DNA of 64,000 nucleotides from RH-AL1 sp965198715 (lineage in GTDB: Bacteria; Pseudomonadota; Alphaproteobacteria; Rhizobiales; Beijerinckiaceae): contig CBDAPV010000001.1 of NCBI GenBank assembly GCA_965198715.1, forward strand, positions 62,001 through 126,000, written 5' to 3'. A program made the translations under genes and the position numbers. Positions 33,667 through 41,986 of this stretch are shown piece by piece. Positions within the stretch are counted from its first letter, which is position 1. Every line of letters starts with the position of its first letter. The notes under the pieces are model-generated. The model had not been told where the DNA came from, made no database searches, and was given only the letters and a program-made list of their open reading frames with translations.

Positions 33667-34848
33667 ATGGCACTGGCGCGCACGCAAGTGGAGGTGGCGG
33701 TGGTCGGCGGCGGCGTCGCCGGCTCGGCGCTCGCCGCCGTGCTGGCGCGACGCGGCCTTAGCGTTGCCCTGATTGACCCGCGCGAGCACGCCGCGCCCGA
33801 GTTCCGCGTCGAGAAGCTGACCAGGCGTCAGGTCGCCGCTCTGGACCGGCTGGAGCTCGCGGCGAGCGTGGTCGCCGCCGCGACGCCGATCGACCGGCTG
33901 CGGATCGCCCGTTTCGGGCGCCTGGTCGAGGAACGCCGCAACGACGAGTGGGGGTTCGACTATGCCGCGCTCGTCGGCGCGCTGCGCGACGCGGGGCCGG
34001 CTCCGCTCATCGCCCGCGCGGCGCGCCTGGAAGCGGACGAGGACGGCGCCGTGATGACGCTGGCCGACGGCACCTCGATCAAGGCGCGGCTGGCGGTGCT
34101 GGCGACGGGGCTCGGCAAGGCGCTCCTCGCCGATGTCGGCGTCGAACGCGTCGACGTGACCCGCGAAGCCAGCCTGGCGATCGGCTTCGACCTCGTGCCC
34201 GAGCCCGGCGCATTGCAAGCCGTTCCGTTGACCTATTTCGGCGAGCGTCCGGCGGATCGCGCCGCCTACCTCACCCTCTTCCCGATCGGCGATCGTCTCC
34301 GCGCCAACCTCTTCACCTATCATCGCCGTGATGAGGCCTGGGTCGCCCGCTTCCGCGACGACCCGCTCGGAGAACTCGCCGCGCTGATGCCTGGCCTGGC
34401 CAGGCTGCTGCCGCCAATCGCCGCCGCGACGACGCCGATCATGCGCCCGATCCACCTCTACACCTGCACCGGACACCTCCGACCGGGCGTCGTGCTGATC
34501 GGCGACGCCTTCGCCAACACCTGTCCGACTGGCGGCACCGGCCTCGCCAAGGTGTTCAACGACGTCGAGCGGCTCGCCGCGTTGCTGCCGGGATGGCTCG
34601 CGACGCCGGGCCTCGGTCTCGACAAGGTCGCCACCTTCTATGCCGATCCGCGCAAGCGCGCCGTCGACGCCGAAGCCCGCGCCCTGGTCCAGCACGCCCG
34701 CGCGCTGGCGCTCGACAGCGGCCCCTATTGGACGCTGCGCCGGCACGCCGGCTTTCACGCGCAATGGCTGCTCGCGCGAATGCGCGCGCAACGGCTCGCG
34801 GCCGGTCCCGCAGCGGGCATCTTGCCCGAGGTGATCGCGCGCCGTTGA
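33667..34848 (+). CDS. FAD-dependent monooxygenase-like oxidoreductase
   Basis: A 393-residue flavoprotein of the PHBH/UbiH-type fold. The FAD Rossmann motif VAVVGGGVAGSALAAVLARR is at the N-terminus and the second FAD motif is PGVVLIGDAFANTCPTGGTG near residue 280. The middle substrate domain (RPADRAAYLTLFPIGDR) is not diagnostic. The substrate is unknown, possibly a lipid-soluble or aromatic compound. The ATG at 33667 follows CGGAGGAGC. Confidence 0.85.
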   Translation: MALARTQVEVAVVGGGVAGSALAAVLARRGLSVALIDPREHAAPEFRVEKLTRRQVAALDRLELAASVVAAATPIDRLRIARFGRLVEERRNDEWGFDYAALVGALRDAGPAPLIARAARLEADEDGAVMTLADGTSIKARLAVLATGLGKALLADVGVERVDVTREASLAIGFDLVPEPGALQAVPLTYFGERPADRAAYLTLFPIGDRLRANLFTYHRRDEAWVARFRDDPLGELAALMPGLARLLPPIAAATTPIMRPIHLYTCTGHLRPGVVLIGDAFANTCPTGGTGLAKVFNDVERLAALLPGWLATPGLGLDKVATFYADPRKRAVDAEARALVQHARALALDSGPYWTLRRHAGFHAQWLLARMRAQRLAAGPAAGILPEVIARR

Positions 34849-34960
34849 CAGGCCCGTGGGCCGCGGCGCAATCATGAGGCGCGCTTGAGAGGGACCGCTG
34901 AGGCGGGCTCGAGGCCAAGGTTCCCAGAAGAGAGAACCGCCGTCGCGCCGGGAGAAGCGA

Positions 34961-35968
34961 ATGCGGTCGGATACCGGGCTTTACGCCGTGGAACGCGACG
35001 GGACGGGCCAGGGCCCCGACGTCCAGGCACGCTTCGCCGAGCTCAAGACCTACATGGAAGCGCGGCTGATCGGCGGCACGCATCTCGTCGAGCGGCTGAT
35101 GATCGCGCTGCTCGCCGGCGGCCACCTGCTCGTCGAGGGCGCGCCGGGCCTCGCGAAGACCCGCGCGGTGAAGCTGCTGGCGCAGGGGCTGCACGCGCCT
35201 TTCGCCCGCATCCAGTGCACGCCCGACCTGATGCCGGCCGACCTTACCGGCTCCTCCATCTTCCGGCCCGACAAGGGCACCTTCGAATACGTGCCGGGGC
35301 CGATCTTCCACTCGCTGGTGCTGGTCGACGAGATCAACCGCGCTCCGCCCAAGGTGCAGTCCGCCCTGCTCGAGGCCATGGCCGAGCATCAGGTGACCGC
35401 CGCCGGCGTGACCCATAAGCTGCCCGAGCCCTTCATGGTGGTGGCGACGCAGAACCCCATCGAGCACGAGGGCACGTTCCCGCTGCCGGAGGCGCAGCTC
35501 GACCGCTTCATGCTGAAGGTCGAGGTCGGGCTGCCCGACGCCGCCACCGAGCGCCTCATCCTCGACCTTGTCGAGGGCGAGGCCGGCGGCACCGACGCCG
35601 CCACGATCATGCCGATCGCCGGCGCCGAGATCGTGGAGGCGCAGCGCGCCGCGATGGCGGTGTTCCTCTCGCCGGCGGTGAAGGACTACATCGTGCGCCT
35701 TGTCACCGCGCCGCGGGAGGCCGCGCACGCCGACGCCTCGGCTAAGGTCGAGCACCCGGCCTCGCCGCGCGGCACGCTGGCGCTGGCGACCGCCGCCAAG
35801 GCCAAGGCCTGGCTCGCCGGGCGTGACCACGTGGTACCGGGCGACGTCGCCGACCTCGCCGGCGACATCCTCTCGCACCGGACCATCCTGACCTGGCGCG
35901 CCACCGCAGACGGCGCCACCCCGCGCCGCATCATCGGCGAGTTCCTCGATCGCATCCACGTCGTGTGA
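34961..35968 (+). CDS. MoxR-type AAA+ ATPase (first gene of Bat operon)
   Basis: A 335-residue AAA+ ATPase of the MoxR class. Its relatives act as chaperone-like ATPases paired with VWA-domain proteins. Walker A is EGAPGLAKTRAVKLLA near residue 58, Walker B is SLVLVDEINRAPPKVQ, and the sensor segment is VVATQNPIEHEGTFPLPEAQ with LDRFMLK. The C-terminal lid follows. It heads a seven-gene set (DUF58, DUF4381, BatA, BatB, BatC, BatD). A 199-bp gap with two palindromic repeats separates it from DUF58. Confidence 0.93.
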   Translation: MRSDTGLYAVERDGTGQGPDVQARFAELKTYMEARLIGGTHLVERLMIALLAGGHLLVEGAPGLAKTRAVKLLAQGLHAPFARIQCTPDLMPADLTGSSIFRPDKGTFEYVPGPIFHSLVLVDEINRAPPKVQSALLEAMAEHQVTAAGVTHKLPEPFMVVATQNPIEHEGTFPLPEAQLDRFMLKVEVGLPDAATERLILDLVEGEAGGTDAATIMPIAGAEIVEAQRAAMAVFLSPAVKDYIVRLVTAPREAAHADASAKVEHPASPRGTLALATAAKAKAWLAGRDHVVPGDVADLAGDILSHRTILTWRATADGATPRRIIGEFLDRIHVV

Positions 35969-35983
35969 TGGGCTTGCATCCCT

Positions 35984-36092
35984 GTCATTCCGGGGCGAGC
36001 GCAGCGAGAACCCGGAACCGGTGTGCTCCGGCTCATCCGGCTGGCCGTGCAGCACACCGGTTCCGGGTTCGGCTGCGCCGCCCCGGAATGAC
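35984..36092. repeat. Long imperfect inverted repeat, arms of about 43 bp
   Basis: The left arm begins GTCATTCCGGGGCGAGCGCA and continues to ACCGGTGTGCT (to 36027). The right arm (36051-36092) is its near-perfect reverse complement, ending CGCCCCGGAATGAC. The loop is about 23 nt. It fills the moxR-DUF58 gap and would fold strongly in RNA. It has the look of a mobile intergenic palindrome, with the TCATTCCGGGGC motif widespread in Hyphomicrobiales genomes. Confidence 0.85.
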
Positions 36093-36112
36093 GAAAGATG
36101 AGGCGGCCGCCG

Positions 36113-36165
36113 CCCCTTCCACCATGCTGCGCATGGTCCTCCTTCCCCGTTTCGCGGAGGAGGAT
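36113..36165 (+). repeat. Intergenic repeat supplying a ribosome binding site to DUF58
   Basis: This copy matches the right arm of the repeat at 40342-40394: CCCCTTCCACCATGCTGCGC, then CATGGTCCTCCTTCCCCG and TTTCGCGGAGGAGGAT. It contains the hairpins ACCATGC-TGC-GCATGGT and TCCTCC/GGAGGA. Its last bases, GGAGGAGGAT, lie 3 nt before the GTG start of DUF58 and so act as its Shine-Dalgarno site. Confidence 0.8.
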
Positions 36166-36167
36166 CG

Positions 36168-37043
36168 GTGACCCCCGGCGTCGATCTCGACACGCAGGCG
36201 CTACTCGACCTGCGCCACCTCGCCGCCCGCATGCGCGACATCCGCACGGTGCCGCGCTCGACCATGCCGGGCGACATCATCCACAAGCGGCGCGGGCGCG
36301 GGCTGGAGGTGCACGATGTCCGTCCCTGGGTGGAGGGCGATGACATCCGTCACCTCGACCAGAACGCCACCGCGCGCACCGGCGTGCCGCACACCAAGAC
36401 CTATTTCGACGAACGCGAGCGTTCCATCCTGCTCGTGGCAGATTTCCGCCCCTCGATGCTGTTCGGCACCCGGCGCGCCTTCCGCTCGGTGGCGGCGGCC
36501 GAGGCCCTCGCCATGCTGGGCTGGCGCGGCGTCGGCCACGGCGGGCGCGTCGGCCTGCTCGCCGCCAACGCGCGCGGCACCCGCTTTTCGCGCCAGGGCC
36601 GCGGAGAGCGGGCGATGATCGCCGCCATCGGCGTCATGGCCGAGGCCCACCGCGAGGCGCTGGCCGACGGCTCGCGCGAGCCGGATTTCGGCGGCATCCT
36701 CGATACCGCGACCACGCTCGCCGGCACCGGCTCCACGCTGATCGTCGCGACGGCGCTCGAGCGCCCGGGCGCCGGCTTCGACGAGGCCGTGCTGCGCGCC
36801 TCGCGCCGCCACGACGTCATCGTCCTGCTGGTCGAGGACGCCTTCGAGCGCGAGCCGCCGGCCGGCGACTACCCGTTCGCCACGGACGAGGGCCGCGGCG
36901 GCTGGCTGCGCATCGGCCGCGAGCGGCGACCCCCGCCCGACCGCGTCGGCGCGCTGCGACGGCTCGGGGCCGGCGCCCTGCGTTACCCCGCCGCCGACGG
37001 GCCGGCGCGCTCGCTGGCGCTCCTCGAGGCGATCGATGGCTGA
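36168..37043 (+). CDS. DUF58 domain protein (Bat operon)
   Basis: A 291-residue protein of the DUF58 family with a von Willebrand-like fold. The family motif is RRGRGLEVHDVRPWVEGDDI followed by RHLDQNATARTG and YFDERERSILLVADFRPSM. Members co-occur with MoxR ATPases and are thought to be their partner or client. The GTG at 36168 is the start; the repeat just upstream supplies GGAGGAGG. The 3' end overlaps the next gene by eight bases. Confidence 0.93.
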   Translation: MTPGVDLDTQALLDLRHLAARMRDIRTVPRSTMPGDIIHKRRGRGLEVHDVRPWVEGDDIRHLDQNATARTGVPHTKTYFDERERSILLVADFRPSMLFGTRRAFRSVAAAEALAMLGWRGVGHGGRVGLLAANARGTRFSRQGRGERAMIAAIGVMAEAHREALADGSREPDFGGILDTATTLAGTGSTLIVATALERPGAGFDEAVLRASRRHDVIVLLVEDAFEREPPAGDYPFATDEGRGGWLRIGRERRPPPDRVGALRRLGAGALRYPAADGPARSLALLEAIDG

Positions 37044-37533
37044 CGTGGCCCAGCTGCTCCAGAGCCTGCACCCGATGCGCGAGCCGCCGCCGCCCTCGCC
37101 GATCGCTCCTTATCTGGTGACGCTCGCCATCGGCATCGTGGCGGCCGCGATCGCCTTCGTCGTGTGGCGGCAGGCGCGCCGCCGTCGCGCTGGGATAAGG
37201 CGCGCCGCAGGCCTCGCCCTCGCCGCCACCCGCAGCCTGGCCCCGCCCGAGCGCCTCGCCGCGCAGGCACGGCTGCTGCGTCGGCTGGTACGCGCGCGAG
37301 ACGGCGAGATCGCGGCGCGCGCGCAGGGCGAGGGCTGGCTCGCCAGCCTCGACCGCACCTTCGCGACGGACTTCTTCACCTCGGGCGCCGGCCGCGTCTA
37401 CGCCGACTCGCTCTACCGCCGCGACGACGCCGTCGACGTCGAGGCCTTGGACCGCTCGCTCGCCGAGCTCGTCGCCAGGCTTGGCGGCCCGAAACGGATG
37501 GACACGCATCACCGCGAGGAGGCCCGCGCGTGA
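37036..37533 (+). CDS. DUF4381 domain protein (Bat operon)
   Basis: A 165-residue single-pass membrane protein. After a Pro-rich start (REPPPPSPIAPYLVTLAIGI) one helix, YLVTLAIGIVAAAIAFVVW, leads into a basic stretch and a helical cytoplasmic domain with LLRRLVRARDGEIAARAQGE. This layout is DUF4381, regularly found between DUF58 and BatA genes. It overlaps DUF58 by eight bases and BatA by GTGA. Confidence 0.88.
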   Translation: MADVAQLLQSLHPMREPPPPSPIAPYLVTLAIGIVAAAIAFVVWRQARRRRAGIRRAAGLALAATRSLAPPERLAAQARLLRRLVRARDGEIAARAQGEGWLASLDRTFATDFFTSGAGRVYADSLYRRDDAVDVEALDRSLAELVARLGGPKRMDTHHREEARA

Positions 37534-38495
37534 GCGGCTTCGACCTCGCCACGCCTTGGGCGCTGCTGCTGCTGCCCCTGCCCTTCCTCGTGGCGCTGTG
37601 GCGTCGCGGCGGCGGCACGGCGGCCGTCGGCCCGCGGCTGTCGGCGTCGATGCGCGAGCGCCTCGGCGGCGAAGCGACGGCACGTCGGCCGCCCTCGCGC
37701 ACCGCGCTCGCGCGCTGGCTCGCCTGGGCGTTGCTGGTGGCCGCCCTGGCCGGGCCGCGCACGGTGGCGGCGACGCCGGCGCTGCCGGCCACCGGCCGCG
37801 AGATCATGTTCGCGCTCGATCTCTCCGGCTCCATGATCGCGCCGGACATGCTCGACGCCGGCAAGCCGATCACTCGCATCGACCTGCTGAAGAAGGTCGG
37901 ATCGGAGCTGATCCGCCGGCTCGCCGGCAACCGGGTCGGCGTGGTGATCTTCGCCGAGCGCGCTCTCGCCGCCGCGCCGCTATCGTTCGACGCCGATGGC
38001 GTCGCACGCATCCTGACGCATCAGGAGATCGGCCTCGTCGGCCGCTCCACCGCGATTGGCGACGGCCTCGGCCTGGCAGTGAAGCGGCTCTCCGAGATCA
38101 AGGCGCCTACGCGCGTGATCGTGCTGCTGTCGGACGGCTCCAACAATGCCGGGACGATGGACCCGACCGCCGTCGCCAAGCTGGCGCACTCACTCGGCAT
38201 CAAGATCTACACGATCGGCTTCGGGCCCAACGAGACGCTGACGCCGGACAACGACCCGGATGCCGTCGACTTCATCGCCCTGCAGAAGCTCGCCAAGGTG
38301 GGCGACGGCGAGGCGTTCCGGGCCCGCAACGGCGAGGAGTTCGCCGCCGACGCAAGGTCCCTGGAAAAACTCATCGCCGGCGAGACCATCGCGCCGCCGG
38401 CCGTGCTGCACCGCGATTTCTGGCCGATCCCCGCCACCGCCGGGATGCTCGTCGCCTTCGCCATGGCGGCGAGCGGGAGGCGACTCCGCCGATGA
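37530..38495 (+). CDS. BatA-like VWA-domain membrane protein
   Basis: A 321-residue protein with a hydrophobic N-terminal segment (FDLATPWALLLLPLPFLVAL), a second helix near residue 70, a VWA domain and a C-terminal helix. The metal-ion-dependent adhesion site is intact: FALDLSGSM (DxSxS), GRSTAIGDGLG, and VIVLLSDGSNNAG. BatA proteins are predicted to display the VWA domain in the periplasm next to MoxR partners. The GTG start at 37530 overlaps the DUF4381 stop. Confidence 0.92.
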   Translation: MSGFDLATPWALLLLPLPFLVALWRRGGGTAAVGPRLSASMRERLGGEATARRPPSRTALARWLAWALLVAALAGPRTVAATPALPATGREIMFALDLSGSMIAPDMLDAGKPITRIDLLKKVGSELIRRLAGNRVGVVIFAERALAAAPLSFDADGVARILTHQEIGLVGRSTAIGDGLGLAVKRLSEIKAPTRVIVLLSDGSNNAGTMDPTAVAKLAHSLGIKIYTIGFGPNETLTPDNDPDAVDFIALQKLAKVGDGEAFRARNGEEFAADARSLEKLIAGETIAPPAVLHRDFWPIPATAGMLVAFAMAASGRRLRR

Positions 38496-39406
38496 TCGTC
38501 GTCGGCTCCGTCGCCCTGCTGCGCCCGTGGTGGCTGCTTGCCATCCCCGCCGTCGCGCTGGTCTACCTCCTCTCGCGCCCGCGCAGCGGCGCGCTGGCCG
38601 GGTGGGACAAGGCGGCCGATCCCCATCTCCTTGCCGCCATGGTCGCGCGCGGTGCCGCCGTGGCGGGCGCCCGGCTGCGCGCGCCGGCCCTCCTCGTCAC
38701 CCTGCTCGTCGGCATCGTCGCGCTGGCCGGTCCGGCGGTGCGGCGGCAGGATCGCGACCGTCTCCGCAACCTCGACGCCACCATCATCGTAATGGACGTG
38801 TCGCAAGACATGGGCGGCCAGATCCGCGAGGCGGCGAGCGCCGCCCACGACGTGATCGCCCACATCGGCGCGCGCCAGGCCGCGCTGATCGTGTTCGCCG
38901 GCGACGCTTACCTCGCCTCGGCGCTGTCGGACTCGCCCTCCGCCCTCGACACCGACCTCTTCGCGCTCGACGACACCACCGTGCCCGACCCCGGCGTCCG
39001 GCCAGACAAGGCTCTGGCGCTGGCCGGCCGCGTGCTGGAAGAGGCCCACATCCTCGATGGCGACGTGGTGCTGTTCTCGTCGGGCGGTGGCCTGAACGGA
39101 ACGGCGGCGATCCGCACTGCGGCGGCGCTGGCGCGGCAGGGCCACCGCGTCTTCACCGTGGACGCGGCGGTGCGCGGCACCGGTTCGGCCCAGGCGGCGC
39201 TGGACGCTTTGGCCGCCGCCGGCAACGGATTCGCCGTGCCGATGCTGCAACCCGACAGGCTCCTCGACGCGTTGTCGGGCGAAGCCATCCGGCGCACCGA
39301 CTCGAGCATCGTCAACGCGCTGAACTGGCGCGATCTCGGCCGGCTGCTGCTGGGTCTGGCCGCGTTCCCCCTCCTCCTCGGTTTCAGGAAAGCGGCCGCC
39401 GCTTGA
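38492..39406 (+). CDS. BatB-like VWA protein with degenerate metal site
   Basis: A 304-residue VWA protein with BatB layout: two N-terminal helices (LLRPWWLLAIPAVALVYLLS and LLVTLLVGIVALAG), a VWA domain and a C-terminal helix (GRLLLGLAAFPLLLGF). The adhesion site is altered. The first loop reads MDVSQDMGG instead of DxSxS, and the third loop is FSSGGGLNG where BatA has LSDGSNN, so the acidic residue is lost. The start ATG overlaps the BatA stop by ATGA. Confidence 0.88.
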   Translation: MIVVGSVALLRPWWLLAIPAVALVYLLSRPRSGALAGWDKAADPHLLAAMVARGAAVAGARLRAPALLVTLLVGIVALAGPAVRRQDRDRLRNLDATIIVMDVSQDMGGQIREAASAAHDVIAHIGARQAALIVFAGDAYLASALSDSPSALDTDLFALDDTTVPDPGVRPDKALALAGRVLEEAHILDGDVVLFSSGGGLNGTAAIRTAAALARQGHRVFTVDAAVRGTGSAQAALDALAAAGNGFAVPMLQPDRLLDALSGEAIRRTDSSIVNALNWRDLGRLLLGLAAFPLLLGFRKAAAA

Positions 39407-40233
39407 GGAAGCTTGTCGCCGCCGTGCTCCTTCTCGTGCCCGCGGTCGCCCTGGTGATGGCCGGGCCGCTCGCGATCGGCCACCTGCTGTTTGCGCTCGG
39501 TTTCCGTGCGGCGGCGGCGCCGCTGATGCGCGACCCCGGCTGGCGCGGCTACGAGCTCGGCCGCGCCGGCGACTGGGTCGACGCCGCCCGCGCCTTCGGC
39601 ACCGCGCCGTCCCATGCCTACGATCGCGGCGTAGCGCTGACCAGGGCCGGCCTCTACGAGCAGGCGCTCGACGCCTACGACGCCGCGCTGGAAGCCGACC
39701 CCGAGGACGAGGACGCCCGCCACAACAAGGCGCTGGTGCAGCAGATCCTCGACACCGCGGCCACGGCGCCCGGCGCCGCCAAGGGCAACGCCAACGCCCG
39801 CGCCAACAAGGAGCGCCACCACGGCGGCGAGGGCAGCCAGGACGGCGACACCTCCTCCACCGGCATCGGCTATACCGGCAACAAGGAGGGCTCCACCGAC
39901 GCCTCGACCCAGGGCGGCAGCAAGGTGTCGAAGATGGGCAAGGGCCAGCAAAGCGCAAGCGGCGACGATTCGGAGAAGGCCTCGGGCTCGGCCGGCCAGG
40001 CCTCCGGCCGCGGCCGCAGCGGCGGCGACCTCGCCGATTCCATCACCGCGCAGCTCGCTGCCAACCAGCGCAAGTACAGCCCGGCCTTTACCACGCTCAA
40101 CGTCAAGCCGACGGTGGAGTGGCTGCAGACCGTGACCGACGATCCCGGTCAGTTCTTGAAGCTGCAGATCCGCGCCGAACAGAAGCGCCGCCAGGCTCGC
40201 GCCGACCGCGAAGCCGGCGCGGGAGACGATTGA
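39403..40233 (+). CDS. BatC-like TPR protein
   Basis: A 276-residue protein with two N-terminal hydrophobic stretches (KLVAAVLLLVPAVALVMAG and GHLLFALGFRAAAAPLM). A TPR region follows (GYELGRAGDWVDAARAFG, then AYDRGVALTRAGLYEQALDA). The next 120 residues are low complexity (GSQDGDTSSTGIGYTG, KGQQSASGDDSEKAS) and the end is charged. BatC proteins of Bacteroides and spirochetes have this TPR design. The TTG start overlaps the BatB stop by TTGA. Confidence 0.88.
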   Translation: MRKLVAAVLLLVPAVALVMAGPLAIGHLLFALGFRAAAAPLMRDPGWRGYELGRAGDWVDAARAFGTAPSHAYDRGVALTRAGLYEQALDAYDAALEADPEDEDARHNKALVQQILDTAATAPGAAKGNANARANKERHHGGEGSQDGDTSSTGIGYTGNKEGSTDASTQGGSKVSKMGKGQQSASGDDSEKASGSAGQASGRGRSGGDLADSITAQLAANQRKYSPAFTTLNVKPTVEWLQTVTDDPGQFLKLQIRAEQKRRQARADREAGAGDD

Positions 40234-41693
40234 TGGAAAGGCTGGGCACATCCTCCTCCGCGAAGCGGGGGAGGAGGATCGCCGAAGGCGGTGGAGGGGG
40301 CGGCCGCTCCCCTGCTTCCGGGATAATTGTGGCGACAGCAGCCCCCTCCACCATGCTTCGCATGGTCCCCCTCCCCCGCTTCGCGGAGGAGGATCTCGCG
40401 CGGCCTCTCCTCGGCCTCCTGGCCCTGCTCGCCACCCTCTTGTCCACCCCTGCCCTTGCCGACCCGCAGCCCTCCGGTCCCGCCGTCGACCCTTCCATCG
40501 GCACGGTCGAGGTGACGCTGGAAGTGCCCAAGGACGGCGACAAGCCCTACGTCGGCGAGATGATCCTGCTGCGAATGCGCTCGTTCGTGCGCGCCGACAT
40601 CGTGCTCGACGAGATCCAGCAGCCGCCGCTGCTCAACTTTTCCTGGCAGCAGCTCGGGCGCGACAAGCCGATCTCGGCCATGGTCGACGGCTTCCAGGTG
40701 TCGGGCCTCGAGCGCGACCTGGCGATCTTTCCCGGCACCTCGGGGCGTCTCATCATCGAGCCGTTCGTGCGCCACGTGACCATCGTCACGAACGACAACG
40801 AGCGCGTCGGAGCCGATTTTAGCTCCAAGCCCGTCTACGTCGACGTGCAGAACTATACGGCCATCAACCCAGCCGATGCCTGGTGGCTGCCGGCAAAGAG
40901 CCTGACGCTCGCGGAGAGCTGGTCGCAGGTGCCCGACGAGATCAAACCCGGCACGCTGACGCGCCGCACGATCGTCGTGGAGGCCGCCGGCCTCACCGCC
41001 GACCGGCTGCCGCCGCCACCCGAGATGCAGGCGCCCGGAACGATCGTGTTCCGCGGCCCCGTCGACCGCATCACCACTCTAACCGAGGACGGCCCGGTGG
41101 CGCGCGGCACCTACGTCTGGGACCTGCGCCCGACGACGTCGGCCCCGGCGAAGCTGCCGCCCGTCGCGGTCGCCTGGTTCGACACCGAGCAGCGGCGCAT
41201 GCGCTCCAGCGCCATCCCCGAGACCTGGATCGCCGATATCGGCACGCTGGTGCATCCCTCGCACGAGAAGCCGAAGACGTTGAGCCCGCTCTCGCCCGGC
41301 CCGCTCGCCGCCGGGCTCGCCGGGCTCGCCTGGGCGGCGACGCTCGCCGGCTTCCTCGCCACCTCGCGCCGCAAGCCGGGACGCCGCGCTCTGCGCCGGG
41401 CCCGTGCCCTGGCCGCCCTGCGGCGCGCCGGCCGCAGCGACGACGCTCCCGGTTTCACTCGCGCGCTGGTCGACCTCGGCCGGGCTGATGCGCCGCGCTG
41501 GCGCCAGGTCGCCGCCGCGCCGGCCGTGGCGCCGCGGCTCGTCGCGCTGGACGCCGCCCGCTTTGGTCGCGGCGGCGCGGCGGCCCCGGCCCTGAAGCCG
41601 CTCGCCGCCGATATCCGTCGCCTCTGGCTCGACGCCGAGCCCGCGCCGCACGCGCCGGACGACGAGCTGCCGCCGCTCGACGCCCCGATTTAA
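40233..41693 (+). CDS. BatD-like exported protein whose 5' end runs through a repeat
   Basis: A large periplasmic protein with a C-terminal membrane helix, in the position and style of BatD. From the ATG at 40233 (coupled to BatC by TGATG) it is 486 residues. The first 54 residues are encoded by the palindromic repeat and look unnatural (SSSAKRGRRIAEGGGGGG). A normal signal peptide, LARPLLGLLALLATLLSTPA to LA, ends at about residue 76. Starts at in-frame ATG 40353 or 40362 would give a more usual leader, also inside the repeat. The mature part has GTVEVTLEVPKDGDKPYVGE and a late helix LAAGLAGLAWAATLAGFL. Confidence 0.82.
   Translation: MERLGTSSSAKRGRRIAEGGGGGGRSPASGIIVATAAPSTMLRMVPLPRFAEEDLARPLLGLLALLATLLSTPALADPQPSGPAVDPSIGTVEVTLEVPKDGDKPYVGEMILLRMRSFVRADIVLDEIQQPPLLNFSWQQLGRDKPISAMVDGFQVSGLERDLAIFPGTSGRLIIEPFVRHVTIVTNDNERVGADFSSKPVYVDVQNYTAINPADAWWLPAKSLTLAESWSQVPDEIKPGTLTRRTIVVEAAGLTADRLPPPPEMQAPGTIVFRGPVDRITTLTEDGPVARGTYVWDLRPTTSAPAKLPPVAVAWFDTEQRRMRSSAIPETWIADIGTLVHPSHEKPKTLSPLSPGPLAAGLAGLAWAATLAGFLATSRRKPGRRALRRARALAALRRAGRSDDAPGFTRALVDLGRADAPRWRQVAAAPAVAPRLVALDAARFGRGGAAAPALKPLAADIRRLWLDAEPAPHAPDDELPPLDAPI
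40250..40394. repeat. Palindromic repeat with two arms, at the start of batD
   Basis: The left arm (40250-40300), ATCCTCCTCCGCGAAGCGGG onward, and the right arm (40342-40394), ending CGCTTCGCGGAGGAGGAT, are reverse complements over about 50 bp, apart from the central hairpins. Those read CGCCGAAGGCG on the left and CCATGCTTCGCATGG on the right. The spacer is about 41 nt. The right arm matches the copy at 36113-36165 and a diverged copy lies at 30391-30495. Confidence 0.88.
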
Positions 41694-41749
41694 GGCCGAC
41701 GACGGCGACAGCGGGGGCGGCGACGTGCCATCCTGGCTCAGGAGGACAC

Positions 41750-41986
41750 ATGCCCCGCTACTTTTTCCATCGCCTCGACGGCGGCTTCGATCCCGACCTG
41801 GACGGCACCGACTGCGCGGATCTCCAGGAGGCGCGGCTCGAGGCGATCGTCTTCGCGGGAGCCTCGGTGCGCGACAAGCCCGAACTCGTCTGGGCGGAGG
41901 GAGAGATTCACGTTCAAGTCAAGGATGAACGCAGAGCGATCGTCACCGACGTGATCAATCAGTCGATCGATGCCAAGGACGCGTGA
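41750..41986 (+). CDS. DUF6894 family protein
   Basis: A 78-residue small protein. MPRYFFHRLDGGFDPDLDGT and DCADLQEARLEAIVFAG form the DUF6894 pattern (an N-terminal PRYFFH, then a conserved D and a helix). This family is abundant in Hyphomicrobiales and has no known function. The ATG at 41750 has an AGGAGG site about 6 nt upstream. Its end overlaps the next gene by about 17 bases. Confidence 0.88.
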   Translation: MPRYFFHRLDGGFDPDLDGTDCADLQEARLEAIVFAGASVRDKPELVWAEGEIHVQVKDERRAIVTDVINQSIDAKDA

